Assembly: GCA_958295665.1 (NCBI GenBank)
Contig: OY282558.1
Location: forward strand, 69,614,789 to 69,678,788
Source: Tipula vernalis
Lineage: Eukaryota; Arthropoda; Insecta; Diptera; Tipulidae
Length of the DNA: 64,000 nucleotides
Reading direction: 5' to 3'
Positions 48,400-60,311 of this stretch are shown here, piece by piece. Made by a program: the position numbers and the translations under genes. Below the pieces are notes generated by a model. It was not told the DNA's origin. It made no database searches and saw nothing but the letters and a program-made list of their open reading frames with translations. Positions within the stretch are counted from its first letter, which is position 1, and each line of letters opens with the position of its first letter.

Positions 48400-49350
48400 G
48401 TCTAAGAGCTCACAGTTGCTCTGTCACAATTTACTCGCGATAACGCATCAGACGCTATACTTTCTACGCTAATGTGATAAGATTATAGCTTTAAACTCCA
48501 CCATGCGAGACGTTCGCTAAGATCTTTCTGGCTCACAAGCCATTTAAGACTGGCGTAATCAATATAAAGCTGAAATTTGTTCACTTGGGCAAATATTTTA
48601 TGCGCTTCTTAGTTTCTGCGAAAGGAACGTAATAGGCGGCTAATTGTCATTCCCGTCTTTTTGATATAACGCAATTCCAATACCTTCCGTTGAGGATTCG
48701 CATTCGACGAAATTCACTCCCTTTTTACTTCTGAGAAATTCGGAACAAATTTATTGTATGGCACCTTGCAATACCGTTTAGTCTTCGAGTTTGTTTGACA
48801 GTTGAAGGGTCAAACCTTTCTAACCTACTAGAAAACTCAAATATTTGATTTCCTTCATTAAGAAGTGACTTTTTTTCCAAAATGTTCCTCAACGGATTCC
48901 AAGACTATTAACAAATCGTCAAGATTTATGCATAAGTTTGCATAATCTCTGAGCTGCGTTATAAAGTCCAAGTGCCCTGACATTAAAATGATATAAAGTT
49001 CTTCCGGAAGCTGTGAACGCGGTTATTTCTCGGAATGCTTCTGCTAAAAGAATTGGCCAGAAGGCTTCTTTTATATAGTATATATACTGCTAATAAATTT
49101 TATGGCTTGCAGTCCACCGAATAATCCATCTATCAGTGGAAGAGGAAGCGTATCTTTCTTAGTAATTGCGTTTATTTTGCGAGAGTCTAGGAACAATCGG
49201 AAATTGCTATTAGTTTTCCGAACAATAACAACCAGAGAACTTCAAGCACTGTGGCTGTCCTCGATTACGCTTAGCTCAAACATTCTATCCAACTCAGCAT
49301 AAACCAATTTTTGAACAGCTGGTGACATAGAGTAGTGACGCTGCTTGATG
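48400..49350 (-). pseudogene. Third Ty3/gypsy fragment: RT and RNase H
   Basis: On the minus strand: APIKQRHYSMSPAVQKLVYAELDRMF (about 49270-49350), VIVRKTNSNFRLFLDSRKIN (about 49160-49235), TLPLPLIDGLFGGL, ITAFTASGRTLYHFNV (about 48975-49030), INLDDLLIVLESVEEHFG (about 48870-48930, equivalent of the YxDD box), and RNase H VNFVECESSTEGIGIALYQKDG (about 48645-48725). Frames change several times. It is a different subfamily from the element at 992-4345 (different RT entry block). Confidence 0.85.
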
Positions 49351-49359
49351 GGTGCAAAA

Positions 49360-50600
49360 AAAAATAAATACTATAACATGGCTATGTTTTGGTTTACTCA
49401 CGGGATTGTCTCATTCCGTTATTATTTGAAATTGACCTTGAATCTGAAGGTAAAGGTAAACATATCTGAAGGCCAAAATATCTTGAAACCTTAGTAAAAG
49501 TTCGCAGAAACAGATGTGGAATATAAATTATTTCTAATTCTGATGCTAAAAACGAAGAAAAGTTTGTGGACCATAACGTGGACCATAATTAAACAAGGTA
49601 CTACTGCTGCGAAATATCTTGCTGGAAAACGTGAAGAGTTCGTTTAAACGAAGAAACAAAACGTAAGTGGACCCAAATTGGCCACTGTAAAAATAATAAA
49701 ACCAATAATATTTGAGATAAATATAAGAAATTTTTTGCGGCAAATGTACTTTTAAGAAAGCGTCCAGCCATATTGCAAAGACTGTTTAGCAAAGTCAAAT
49801 ATACCTCAAAACTCTTTATTAATAATTATTTGCTGCTATTCCCGTCACTGTATGTAGAGCCGCACAGCTAAAATAATCAAAACCAATTTTGGATTAAATA
49901 TCAGGATTAACTGATCAGGGCTTCACAAACTGTGGGTTGCGGCTTGCTAGGGAGCCGCGGAGCTGTTATCAAAGAGCCTTCAAACCTCACCTTAATATCT
50001 CTAATAAACAGAACAATTTCTTCCCACACAGATTTCTAAATCCTATTTAGATCCTGTCCTACCTATTATCAGTGACCGCTTACAATTTTATTCCACAATC
50101 ACGAGGATTTCGGTGGGCAAGTTCTTATTCCACAATAGACATAAACCGGAATTTCAGATCGCAAACCTTGATCAGCGGTTCAAAAAATCATGGTTAAAAT
50201 TAATGCCTTTTATGAAGTAGCAACATTTTTAAATCAGAGGTCGATATCCGAAGTAAATTCTCGAAAATTTAGGAGCTACATTTAAAGCAAAATCTAAAGC
50301 AACTTAGGTCTATGAAAATTCTGAGAATTGAATATTGAAAATGTACGTATTTAGTATGTAATTTTAAAAAGTTATTCGTACTTTAATTTAATTTGAAATT
50401 TCAAAAATTGTACATCAGTTTAGTGTTGAGAACTCCAAATTTAAAATTCCAGGGTTCTGATGCCGAGTTTTTTGTAGGGAATCCAATAGCGATTTACCGG
50501 TTGAATACCGAAATATTGATAAATTTTTCGAATACTTACCGAACATTTCTGTAACTATCTTCAGACAAAATGCCTATAAAACTCAAATAATTAATAAGTT
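49360..50600. other. Intergenic; possible hAT-type terminus
   Basis: CAGGGCTTCACAAACTGTGG at 49916-49935 followed by GTTGCGGC...GCCGCGG resembles the CAGGGGTTCTCAAACTGTGG ends of some hAT-type elements. Only one end was seen. Otherwise no recognised feature. Confidence 0.35.
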
Positions 50601-50604
50601 TTAA

Positions 50605-51271
50605 GCCTGAATTCCATTGCGAATAAAAGTTTGTCAGTCAAAATAAAGGGAGATAAAAATATAAAATCGGTGGTTGTGTGAAAGAAACACAAAACGAAGT
50701 CAGTCAAGATTTTACTTACATCAAATGTGTGTATTAGTGGATCGCCATAATTATGGTCAAAAATTATCAAAATCGAAGTCATTTTATGGTTATCCAACTA
50801 ATATACGCACACAAATTTTGTGTAAGAACGCAAATTTTTTTCCGCACACTAAGTTAATTAAAAGTTTGTTATTTTTATGGAAAGTGTCATAATTTTTTTT
50901 GGCGGTTGCTTCTAAAATAGCTGTGATAGTAAAAAAATATAAAGTTTGTGTACAGTTAAATTGTGATGAATTGTGATCAATTGTGATAATATCGCTAAAT
51001 ACTATTATTGGCATTTTAATAAAGTGATGGTTTTTTTTTTAAATAATTTATTGGCGGTGAAAAAGCCAAATTAAAACTCCAAGTGATAACCAAAAATTTT
51101 TTTTTTTTATTTTTATTTTTTGCTGTCGCCGTCAAAATTTATCAAGATATTTGTGCTATAAAAAAAATAAAAAAACATGCTTTATCTTTGTCACTCCAAT
51201 GGATTTTTTTTTTTGTTGTCTTCTTTCGACTTGAAGTCAGTTCAGTCAATTATTCACAGTGGAATTCAGGC
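50605..51271. mobile_element. MITE-like element, 667 bp, flanked by TTAA
   Basis: GCCTGAATTCCATTGCGAATAA at 50605-50626 and its near-complement ending at 51271 (two mismatches in 22) are bounded on both sides by TTAA (50601-50604 and 51272-51275). TTAA is the piggyBac target. No transposase is encoded; open frames inside are short and AT-driven. Confidence 0.7.
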
Positions 51272-52045
51272 TTAATAAATTTGTCGAAACCTTTACCTTG
51301 GTTTTACACATAAAAATGTCATATTAGTCATTGATGTCATTCTAATTTTCAGACTAAAAATCTTTTGATTGATTTGCAAATCATCTACCAAATCTGATTA
51401 ATACTCAATTAATCCGATTAATTTATCATGGAAGCTGGCAATTAAGAAAAAAGTATAGAGACCAGGTTTTGGGGAATAAAACCCTTTACTATTCAACGCA
51501 ACATACGTGATGTTCCGGATTAAAGAAAATTAAAGAATTTTTGAATAATTAATATTTAGAGATCAATTTACCTGATCATCATTCATCAAATATTTTATTG
51601 TTTATGCTCGTTGCTCATTTAACATTCAGTGCGAGTTTACGACCATTTTCTGATGAAAAATTTTCAGCAGATTAAAAATATTTTATATGGAAAACAAAAG
51701 ATAGCGCGTTTTTTATTAGCTCCGGATAGCTGGTATCCGGAGCTGCTAATTTTCTGTTATAAAACTAATGTTTGGCAAGCTATTTATACATATAATTAAT
51801 TTATTAAAAACTAATCTATAATTTTTGATTCAACTTTTTAACTAAAAACCTATAAAAAAATATTTAGCTCTACCTATTTATCTGGAGCTGCTATCCGGAG
51901 CAAAGGGAAATTTGTAATATTTTTGATTTTTGTACAACCCTAATTGTGGCAAACTTCATTTTGGTTTAAAAATTTTGATGGATGTCAAATTCAAATGTCA
52001 TATATGGTTGCATGACATTTCTTCCAAATAAAAAATCATCGGGAG

Positions 52046-52360
52046 ATTGATGAGGAATACGTTAAAGTAGAAGCTGCAAAAATATTTTTAAAAGCTGGAA
52101 AACAATACGATAATCGAGATGCATCATTGTCGGAAGGTGACGAAGATGAAGATAAATAATATTTTGATGAAATGGACATGCCTGGTACAAAAGTCAAGTC
52201 GATTCAAAACAAAGAATTGCTGTACGTATTCTACGTATACGTAAAGACACAGCTTAATATCACAGAAATTTGAACCCCAATTCGGCATATTATGATCCAA
52301 AACACGTTCTGTGAAGGGATAATCCTGATCCAAAATCACATCCTGAAGAGTAAATAATTT
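52046..52360 (+). pseudogene. Unknown coding remnant in the left foldback arm
   Basis: The plus strand translates as IDEEYVKVEAAKIFLKAGKQ and then an acidic end SLSEGDEDEDK before a stop at 52157-52159, continuing FDEMDMPGTKVKSIQNKELL and, in another frame, NPDPKSHPEE near 52330-52358. The right arm (53510-53830, minus strand) encodes a close version (VVAAKRFLKAEKQKDNRDA, SEGDEDK), with later CPGDMKKYSKAELFAWEAYGK. Conservation of codon sense between arms points to a former gene, perhaps of the autonomous parent. I do not recognise the family. Confidence 0.5.
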
Positions 52361-52475
52361 TTGTTCACTAAGTTTAGAATTAAATAAATAAATTAATTTT
52401 ATTATTTTAGAGTTGAGTTGTGTACTGCAGACATGGTAAAATATTCTCGAAGTGATTTCCACTAAGGCTAATTAA

Positions 52476-53173
52476 ATCATAATTTGTATACTCCTTCGAA
52501 TATAACTTACAAACTTAAATCGTTTGCTTGCCGTTCGTTAAACAACCTTGACATGTTACATGACCGCAATTTAAAATTTTGTACAAGGTAATTCCGCTGC
52601 CGCTAGATAGTAAACATTTTACAGCAATCCGAGTAACAATCTTCGCCTACTTCCTTTTCCCTTCCACAAATTCTAGCCTTTTTTATATGTTTCATGGCAT
52701 TTAATACTAATCATTTAAGAAATGGATTCTCGATACTCAAAAAACGAAAAACAGCTGAAATGGATACAATTTATTCAAAGTATGCGCCAATATCATTGGC
52801 TTTGATAGCTCGCGTTTTTGGTCGGAGAAAATGTTCAATGTAGAGAGGGACTCTCTATTTTTAGTAATATTTTAAACCAATTGAATTTATAGCAAATCCC
52901 GGTACAGAATGGGCCTATCTAGGATCGGATAACGCCGCAGAGATTAAAAAGGCTAGAGTTTGAGCAAGATTAAAAAGGCTAGAGTTTGAGAAGGGGAAAT
53001 AGGTGAAGATTGTTACTCGGATTGCTGTAAAATGTTTACTACCTAGCAGCAGCGAAATTACCTTGTACAAAATTTTAATTTGCGGTCATGTAACATGTCA
53101 AGGTTGTTTAACGAACAGCAAGCAAACGATTTAAGTTTGTAAGTTATATTCGAAGGAGTATACAAATTGTGAT
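52476..53173. mobile_element. Nested inverted-repeat element, 698 bp, TTAA-flanked
   Basis: The arms 52476-52690 and about 52960-53173 are inverted copies of about 210 bases (ATTTGTATACTCCTTCGAAT at the outer end, AGCAATCCGAGTAACAATCT further in). TTAA occurs immediately outside both ends (52472-52475, 53174-53177), consistent with a piggyBac-like insertion. The short central part has no coding capacity. Confidence 0.75.
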
Positions 53174-53999
53174 TTAATAAAACTGAATCTTAGAATAAAA
53201 TAAATTTGCCTTACTGGAAATCGTGAAGATAAAAAATTTTTAAGAAGCATAAATTCATGTTGGATTATTTTTAATATATTCAGTGATTATTCAAATATAC
53301 TATATGTACATCTTTTCATATCGGCTTCGAATGATTTGTTTCTCTGGTCCTTTAATGATTATATTTTACCATAAGCTTCCCAAGCAAATAGTTCTGCTTT
53401 AGAATATTTTTTCATGTCTCCAGGACACAACTCAACTCTAAAATAATAAAATTAATTTATTTATTTAATTCTAAACTAAGTGAACAAACATTATTTACTC
53501 TTCAGGATGTGATTTTGGATCAGGATTATCCCTCATAGAACGTGTTTTGAATCATAATATAGTATGCCGAATTGGGGTTCAAATTTCTGTGATATTAAGC
53601 TGTGTCTTCACGTATACGTAGAATACGTACAGTAATTCTTTGTTTTGAATCGCCTTGACTTTTGTGCCAGGCATGTCCATTTCATCAAAATATTATTTAT
53701 CTTCGTCACCTTCCGATAATGATGCATCTCGATTATCCTTTTGCTTTTCAGCTTTTAAAAATCTCTTTGCAGCTACTACATTTCCGTATTCCTCAACAAT
53801 CTCCCGATGATTTTTAGATATTTTTAGTCCGATTTTTTATTCGGAAGAAATGTCATACAACTGCATGAAGTTAGGTAAAATTTTAGTTTTTTGTTTATTA
53901 CGACACATGTGTATAATAGAACAACTTTCAATAGAAATTTCCCTTGTGCTCCCGATAGCTTGCTATCCGGAGATAATAAAAAAACACGCTAAAGGACAA

Positions 54000-55690
54000 G
54001 GATAATTCTGAGCCGACGATATGTAAACACATCAAAAAATTTAAAAAGTACTTTAAAGCCCAATTTAGTCCTCTGTTGCTCAATATTTTAGTACTTTGGA
54101 ATTTATGCCAATTTCATCCCTGATTAGCCCTCGATAGATAATTTCCCGAACAAACAAAAAGTATAATTTACGCACTTGTGATTGCCATCTATTATACAAA
54201 AGCAAAATTATATGAGAATGAAATTCGGAAGCGGCGCTGCAAATTTTATGACTGAATGGTGATCGGCAAAAATTGGAAAAAATAAGAACTCGTAACACAC
54301 TCAGAATTTAGTCTTTGAACTATAAGCATTAAATAAATCAAAATAAAAATATTGAATTGAATTAAAATTGTTGGAAAAATTAAGAAAAGAGATCAACTGG
54401 TTTTTGTTTATTCCACTGGAATTTTATTTGGAGATTCGAGATTCATCACTTGACTAGAATTATAATACGAGTAATAGTTTTGTTTAAAGCAAACAGCTAC
54501 GAAAAATTTATTTTAGTTAGTATGTCAAAACATTTTAACTTTAAAACTAACTTCCGTGGAATTGAAAGTGCCTGTTCAGCCGTAGAGCAGTTTGCACAAA
54601 GTATAAATTTCGTCTTAATGGCATATGTAATCATAGCTACTCGTATTGTTAAGCTTTGGTACAACCATATTTTTAAAATTTAAATTGAATGTTGATTTTT
54701 ATTTCCAGCGTATGCAAACCTCAATAAAATAATGAGCTCAATCTAATTACGGCCCCTTTGGAACAAAAAAAGCAGATATAGTTAAAAAAAATGAACTTCT
54801 ATCATCTACTGCGCTATTTTTTTTTTTTTTGCAAGAACTCGTCATAAATAAAATTCCAAATTTTCGATATAAAATTGCTAAGCGGGCCAAAGCTTTCAAA
54901 TTGGTTGATTACATTGGAAATTGGTAGTTTGAAAATATTTAAAAAAAGCTCCAGAATTTTTCATAGTTCGATAATTCAGAAGAAGATATTAAATCCAAAT
55001 TTGGTTTTAAATACCTAAGTAAAAATAATTTAACACAAAAATTAAAAAAGAATCAAATTCGAGTCGGGTTGCGGTCGAATTAGAGAAAAGTGCAAAAATG
55101 TTTAGCTTTAACCATAGTTTAGTCATTTCGTTATCTGTTCTGCTCCACTCATATGTCCACCTAAAATATTTAGTTCCGGACCATTTACAGTTACATCTAA
55201 TTTTTAATATTACCTTATGTAGAATCTTTTCTGTTTTGCAAAAACAAGCTTAATCGTTTTGTGGAATTCTATAATTTTTGCTTATACATATGAATTTTTT
55301 TTACCTTCAAATCGGATGAAGCTGAGAGAATATTTTGGTTTGGTAGAACATTTTTTTTTAATTGGCGGGACATGTATATGAGACGTCTGAGATCCTTGAA
55401 CAAGAATGCCCAAAATTTTTAACTGTAAATTCATTATTATTGAATTTTTGGGAGCCCTGGATTTAATTTTTTCCGTATGGAAAAGTTGAAGTAGCACTGA
55501 TCTAAACTTCAAATTAGTAGTGAAATTATAAATTTAAATAAAATTGTATTCAACTTTGCTTGAATTGTGTTTTTATTCATCATATGAATTAAATAGCAAA
55601 TTCATGGCGAATTCAGCTGGAATTCAAGACTGTGTCAAATAACTTAAAATTACAGCTCTAAACGAAAAATTATTTTCTTTTTTCTTTCTT
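54000..55690. other. AT-rich intergenic DNA
   Basis: Short open frames at 54080-54298, 54450-54683 and 55282-55512 have no recognisable domain. Nothing else is supported. Confidence 0.5.
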
Positions 55691-55703
55691 TGATTTTATC
55701 ACC

Positions 55704-55769
55704 CACCAGTCATTTTGACTGGTCTGGTAGAAATAAGTACACATCAAATGCTGGTAGTTCTAGTGTTAA
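55704..55769 (-). mobile_element. Single piggyBac-type element end
   Basis: On the minus strand TTAA (55766-55769) is followed by CACTAGAACTACCAGC and then, 30 bases on, ACCAGTCAAAATGACTGGTG, a hairpin. This arrangement (TTAA, CTAGAACTACC, then a GTCAAAATGAC palindrome) is typical of a widespread insect piggyBac-like family. The opposite end was not found. Confidence 0.5.
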
Positions 55770-56049
55770 ACGGTTTATATGTCGTCTTTTTTTATTAATC
55801 TCAATAGATCTATTCAGATATTTGTAAAAGAAAAAATGGGAATTGTAGCTACTTCTATCATCATCCACTTAAAAATACTGGCACTCGCAGCACTAAGAAT
55901 TGTGTCTATTTTGATAACATATCACGTTTTCATTATATTTTGTTATTCCAAAAGTTAAATACATGAGGAAAAGTGCAAATACATTTTATCCATATACAAA
56001 AATGAGACGGGAACACTAAAACTTTGTTTTTCTTTCAAAATGTTACTAT

Positions 56050-56057
56050 GATCTTAT
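56050..56057. repeat. 8-bp target site duplication, left copy (GATCTTAT)
   Basis: Identical to 60312-60319. An 8-bp duplication is characteristic of P-element-superfamily insertion. Confidence 0.9.
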
Positions 56058-56587
56058 CACTGATCTATACTACATGGATAGAACATGTTCAAAATCGTAT
56101 GGTACAAAATAGTAATGTCTCTTTTGTAAGACAGAGACAGTAATATTTTATGTCTCTTTCTTTCAAACTCGAATTTTCGAAAATTAACTTTAAATAAAAT
56201 AGCAGTTATCAAAGGACAGTTAAAAATATGATTGGTTTTTAATTTTTTTATGATGTAGGTGGGAGCAATATTTTGAGATGAAATAAGGGTGAATTTATTA
56301 TTATTGTTTAAGGATAAATAAAATTTCTGTAGATTTAACGGGAGGGCGGATAAATTTGAAATTTTCAGGTTGAAAAATCTGCAGGTATAATTAAAATGAA
56401 ATGTTTCTTTTTTAAACTTTGTGATAATTAGTTTTTTGTCTATTACCTTGTGAACACCTGAGTTTAATAAATAAAAATAATTTTGATATTTTTTGATTTC
56501 TTAGTTATATTTAGATAATTAATCATATTACCGTAGTCATATTAATCATATTAATTTGATTAAAAGTAGTTATTATTCATTGCAAAC

Positions 56588-59500
56588 ATGGATATGTGGC
56601 AAACTGTGAAAAATACTTTCAAACGAAAATGTATTTCTAAGTGTGCAGTGGCAGGTTGTGAGACGAAGCGGAAGAATCAAGATCCCAATGTGACCTTATT
56701 CACGTAAGCTTTAAATAATCAGTAATAAAAACGTTAAAATTAAAACGAAGTAATTATATTTTATAGATTTCCAAAAGATGATGAATTAAAAAAAATATGG
56801 TGTCAAAATTTGGGAATCAGTGATTATTTACAAGAACAATACCAAGAGTTACGTGTTTGTTCGTTACATTTTTTACCGCACTTTTTGACATTAAAGGGAA
56901 ATAGATTTATTTTAGCTTCCAAAAATGCGGTTCCTATCAAAATAATGGAAGATGTAAGTAAAAGTGGTTGTAAAATCTGTTTTAATTACAATAAGCTAAT
57001 GAAAAAATATATTTGTTTAGATAAATCAGGAGACATTTAATTTAGAAACTATCACCGAAATACTACCTTCCACATCAGCTCAGGCAAATGAGGTACGTCA
57101 AATTTCATTATTGTTATAAAATTTAATAATAATGCAGAAATAATGTGAATTTTATGAATATTTTTAGAAAGATTGCTTTGAATTAGAAGATTCAATATCT
57201 TCGATTGGTGAATTATCAATTGAATCCAATTTTGAATTTTGTCCTATTGAATCCAGTTTTGATGAAAACCGACCAAGCACTTCACATGGATATCATTATA
57301 ATAAGTGGGTAACTGAAGAGTATCAAAGACCATCAACAGCAACAGGATTATACGCAGCTTCTTCGCCCGAAGTTGTTCCTGCTAATAAATATTTTAAATT
57401 AGAAGCCCGTTTGTTGAATAAAAATAAACAAATTCATAATTTAAAGAGACAATTAAAAAGAAGTTTAGAAAAAGTTACATCAATTAGCGACATATTGGCG
57501 AAATTAAGGAGTGAACAGCTAATAGATGATGAAGTTGAAACTGTAATTAAATGTTCAGCAAAGGGGGTTCCTACCGAACTCTTTAAGCGGTATGCGTCAA
57601 ATGAGTCTTTGGACCAAATTACCAAAACTAAATATTCTAACGAGATAAAGACATTTGCGCATACTCTGCATTTTTACTCACCGAAAGCATATAATTATGT
57701 GCGAGATGTTTTTAAATGTGCCTTACCTCATCCAAATACAGTCCGTCGTTGGTATTCCAAGGTTGATGGTACACCTGGATTTACAGAACAAGCTATTAGT
57801 GCAATTAGGAGCAAGGCGGATTCATATAAAAATGAAGGACATGATTTATGTATAACCTTGATGATGGATGAAATGTCCATCATGCGGAAAACGGAGTTGG
57901 TTGATGGTCGTTTGATAGGACAAAGCGACTTAGGAATTGATTATCCAACAGACTGTGAGAAGGAGGCAGTTGAAGCTTTGGTGATAATGGCAGTTGGAAT
58001 GAAAGAACATTGGAAAATTCCAGTAGCTTATTTTCTTATCAACGGTATTTCCGCTTCAATGAAAGCTGAAATTGTTTCAATTGCTATTGAAAAATTATCA
58101 GAAGCAGGTGCTAAAGTTGTTTCACTAACGTGCGATGGGTTAATATCAAATCAAAACATGCTGGAAAAGCTAGGGGCAGTACTAAGAGTGAACGAACCTA
58201 AACCATGGTTTTATTTGAAAGGTAATTTAAATTAAAATCATATTTATCTTAAATTTTAAATATTCTAATTAATTTTTTCAGAAAATCCTTTGCATAAAAT
58301 ACATGTTCTTCTTGATCCATGCCACATGCTGAAACTAATAAGAAACCGGCTGTGCGCTGAAAATACACTTCATACATCAGAAGGCATAGTAAGATGGAAG
58401 TATATCGATGATTTATACAACCTTCAAACAAAGGAAGAATTTAAGTTAGGAAATAAACTTTCTAAGTCACATGTAGAGTTCCAAAAGAAAAAAATGAAAG
58501 TTTCCCTAGCAGCTCAAACAATGAGTGAATCAGTGGCCACTGCGATCGAGTTTTGTAATCTTAATTTAAAATTACCAGACTTCAAAGGTAGTGAGCCTAC
58601 AGTTAAATTTATAAAACACATAAACGTTGCGTTTGATATATTAAATTCTCGCAATCCTTTCGGCCAAGGTTTTAAAGCACCTCTTCGCAAAAGTAATAAG
58701 GACCGCTGGTTACCAGAAATAAGTGTAATTACGGAATATTTATCTGGTATCAAATTGAATTCTGGTATTTCCATTTTCAATACAAACAAAGCTACTGGGT
58801 TTCTGGGTCTCTATCTAGGCCTCAATATGCTTGAAAGTTTGTATGCAGATCTAATTGAAAGAAATTATTTGAATTATATATTAACCTATAAGCTGAGCCA
58901 AGACCATGTAGAACTATTTTTTTGTGCAATACGCGCCAGAAGTGGGACAAACAACAATCCCACTCCACGACAGTTTATTGCTGCTTATAAGCAACTGCTG
59001 ATTCACAGTCAAATCAGAAGCTTTAGCGGTAATGTGGGTGAAGCTGACAATACAGAAATATTAAATGTCGTATCTAATCTTTCGCTTTCTAGAAACGACG
59101 GTATGTAGTTAAAATTAGAAATAAAAATATGTTGTATGTACTAAATAATAATATGTATTTATTCAAACAGGTGATGTAGAATATCCAATAGATTTGTTTG
59201 ATATTGAAGAAGATTCTTACCACGGTGGAGAAAACAGCATTCGTGTATCAGAATTCCTCCAGGAAAACATTGTCTCAGCCTTCCAGGAAAATGTAATTGG
59301 CTATATAAGTTGTTATGTAGTAAAAATGGCTAGAAAAATAGTTAAATGCACTGAATGCGTAAATGCATTGTACTCTGAATATGGTGGAGCCCACACCTCG
59401 GCACTAAAATTATTATTTTTAAAAACTAGAGGTGGTTTAATAATTCCGGCTAAAGATGTAACTGATCTGTGCATCATTACAAATTTATACTTTAAAAGTG

Positions 59501-59769
59501 CCGACATAAATTTGAAGAATAAACATCAAGATGAGAGGCTGGCGTTACGAATATTACAAGATCTGAATATTACAGAAATGTTTCCGTCATTACATAATCA
59601 TCAGTTTGAAACAGAAATAGATAACAATCATATATATAAACTAGCTAAAGTAATAATAAAATGTTTTATAAAGATTAAATTTTCACAAATTTCACGGCAA
59701 ATTAACGATCAAAATACGACACACATACGGCATCAATTAAGTAGATTAATTATATTTCGCCATGAATAG
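56588..59769 (+). CDS. THAP-domain P-element-type transposase, six exons, 948 codons
   Basis: Cuts and inserts the transposon that carries it; acts in the nucleus. Exons inferred from GT-AG sites that keep one frame: 56588-56703, 56767-56953, 57021-57092, 57168-58221, 58282-59100, 59171-59769 (exon 3 could start at 57030 instead, same frame). ATG at 56588 has a good context (AAACATGG). THAP zinc finger: C19-x4-C24-x45-C70-x2-H73, with P41, W50 and AVP at 93-95. A likely coiled coil follows at about 200-245. Candidate catalytic acids by motif: D359 (LMMDEMS), D448 (LTCDGL), D595 (FDILNSRN) and E687 (SQDHVE); D488 (DPCHMLK) is in another conserved block. A C-terminal GYISCYVV...CTEC segment matches the family. 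No stop or frameshift seen. P transposase is 751 aa and human THAP9 903 aa, so length is reasonable. Confidence 0.9.
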
Positions 59770-59857
59770 ATTTGTATATATGAATAGATTTATATTAGAT
59801 TAATTATATTTCACCATGGTATAGATTTATATATTATATTAAATCATTAATAACTTA

Positions 59858-59863
59858 AATAAA
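59858..59863 (+). terminator. Candidate polyadenylation signal AATAAA
   Basis: AATAAA about 90 bases after the transposase stop codon, inside the transposon and followed by a T-rich stretch. Other AATAAA-like sequences occur further on, so the actual site is uncertain. Confidence 0.5.
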
Positions 59864-60311
59864 TTTTTTTAAAAATCGCTGTATTTCATTCCACATATTT
59901 TTTTGTTTGTTTGTTTTGGTTCATAACTTGACATTTAATTCCGAAAATTGTTCGCATTACGTGTGTATTCCAGGTGTGCATTATAAATTTTAAGGATTAA
60001 ATAGTAAGAAATAATGTAAATAGTTTCTGAAAAACGTAATTATTGTGATATAACTTAAAGTGAAATAAATTGTATTAATTATTTTTAATACATTCATAAC
60101 ATTTTATTAGATTTTATGTAAAAAATTAATAATTTCAAATATTTTCGACATTAAATTTATTTAAGTGCGGCCCTATACAACTTGTGTCTCTTTAGATGCA
60201 ACAACTATATAAAAACAAGCGAAATAGTTATATTAAAAAGTTCTAGCATCAAATTGTTGTTGTTTGCGTAGAAATTTTGAAGATGTTCTATCCATGTAGT
60301 ATAGATCACTG

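Larger units (their letters stand above)
51704..53989. mobile_element. Composite foldback transposon, 2286 bp, TA-flanked
   Basis: Both ends carry the GCGYGTTTTTTTATT...CTCCGGATAGC terminus (51704 onward; complement ending 53989), flanked by TA on each side (51702-51703, 53990-53991). Long inverted arms lie inside: about 51890-52462 matches the complement of about 53425-53950. The left 200 bases (51704-51903) resemble the MITE at 19557-19814. A separate 698-bp inverted-repeat element (52476-53173) occupies the middle. The arms hold coding-derived sequence in both copies. Confidence 0.8.
56058..60311 (+). mobile_element. Complete P-element-superfamily DNA transposon, 4254 bp
   Basis: Terminal inverted repeats of 38 bases (56058-56095 and 60274-60311) differ at only two positions; they begin with CA, as in P elements, and read CACTGATCTATACTACATGG at the left tip. 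Perfect 8-bp direct repeats flank them. Between them lies one plus-strand transposase gene in six exons, leaving about 530 bases of 5' and 500 bases of 3' noncoding sequence. The 5' noncoding part has repeated TGTCTCTTT motifs (56119, 56150), also found once near the right end (60183), which may be transposase or host-factor sites. The near-identity of the ends and the intact gene suggest recent, possibly ongoing activity. Confidence 0.9.

Noticed and set aside
50591..51313. Open frames of 65-76 codons on both strands
   Set aside because: They lie inside a non-coding TTAA-flanked MITE-like element and show no domain.
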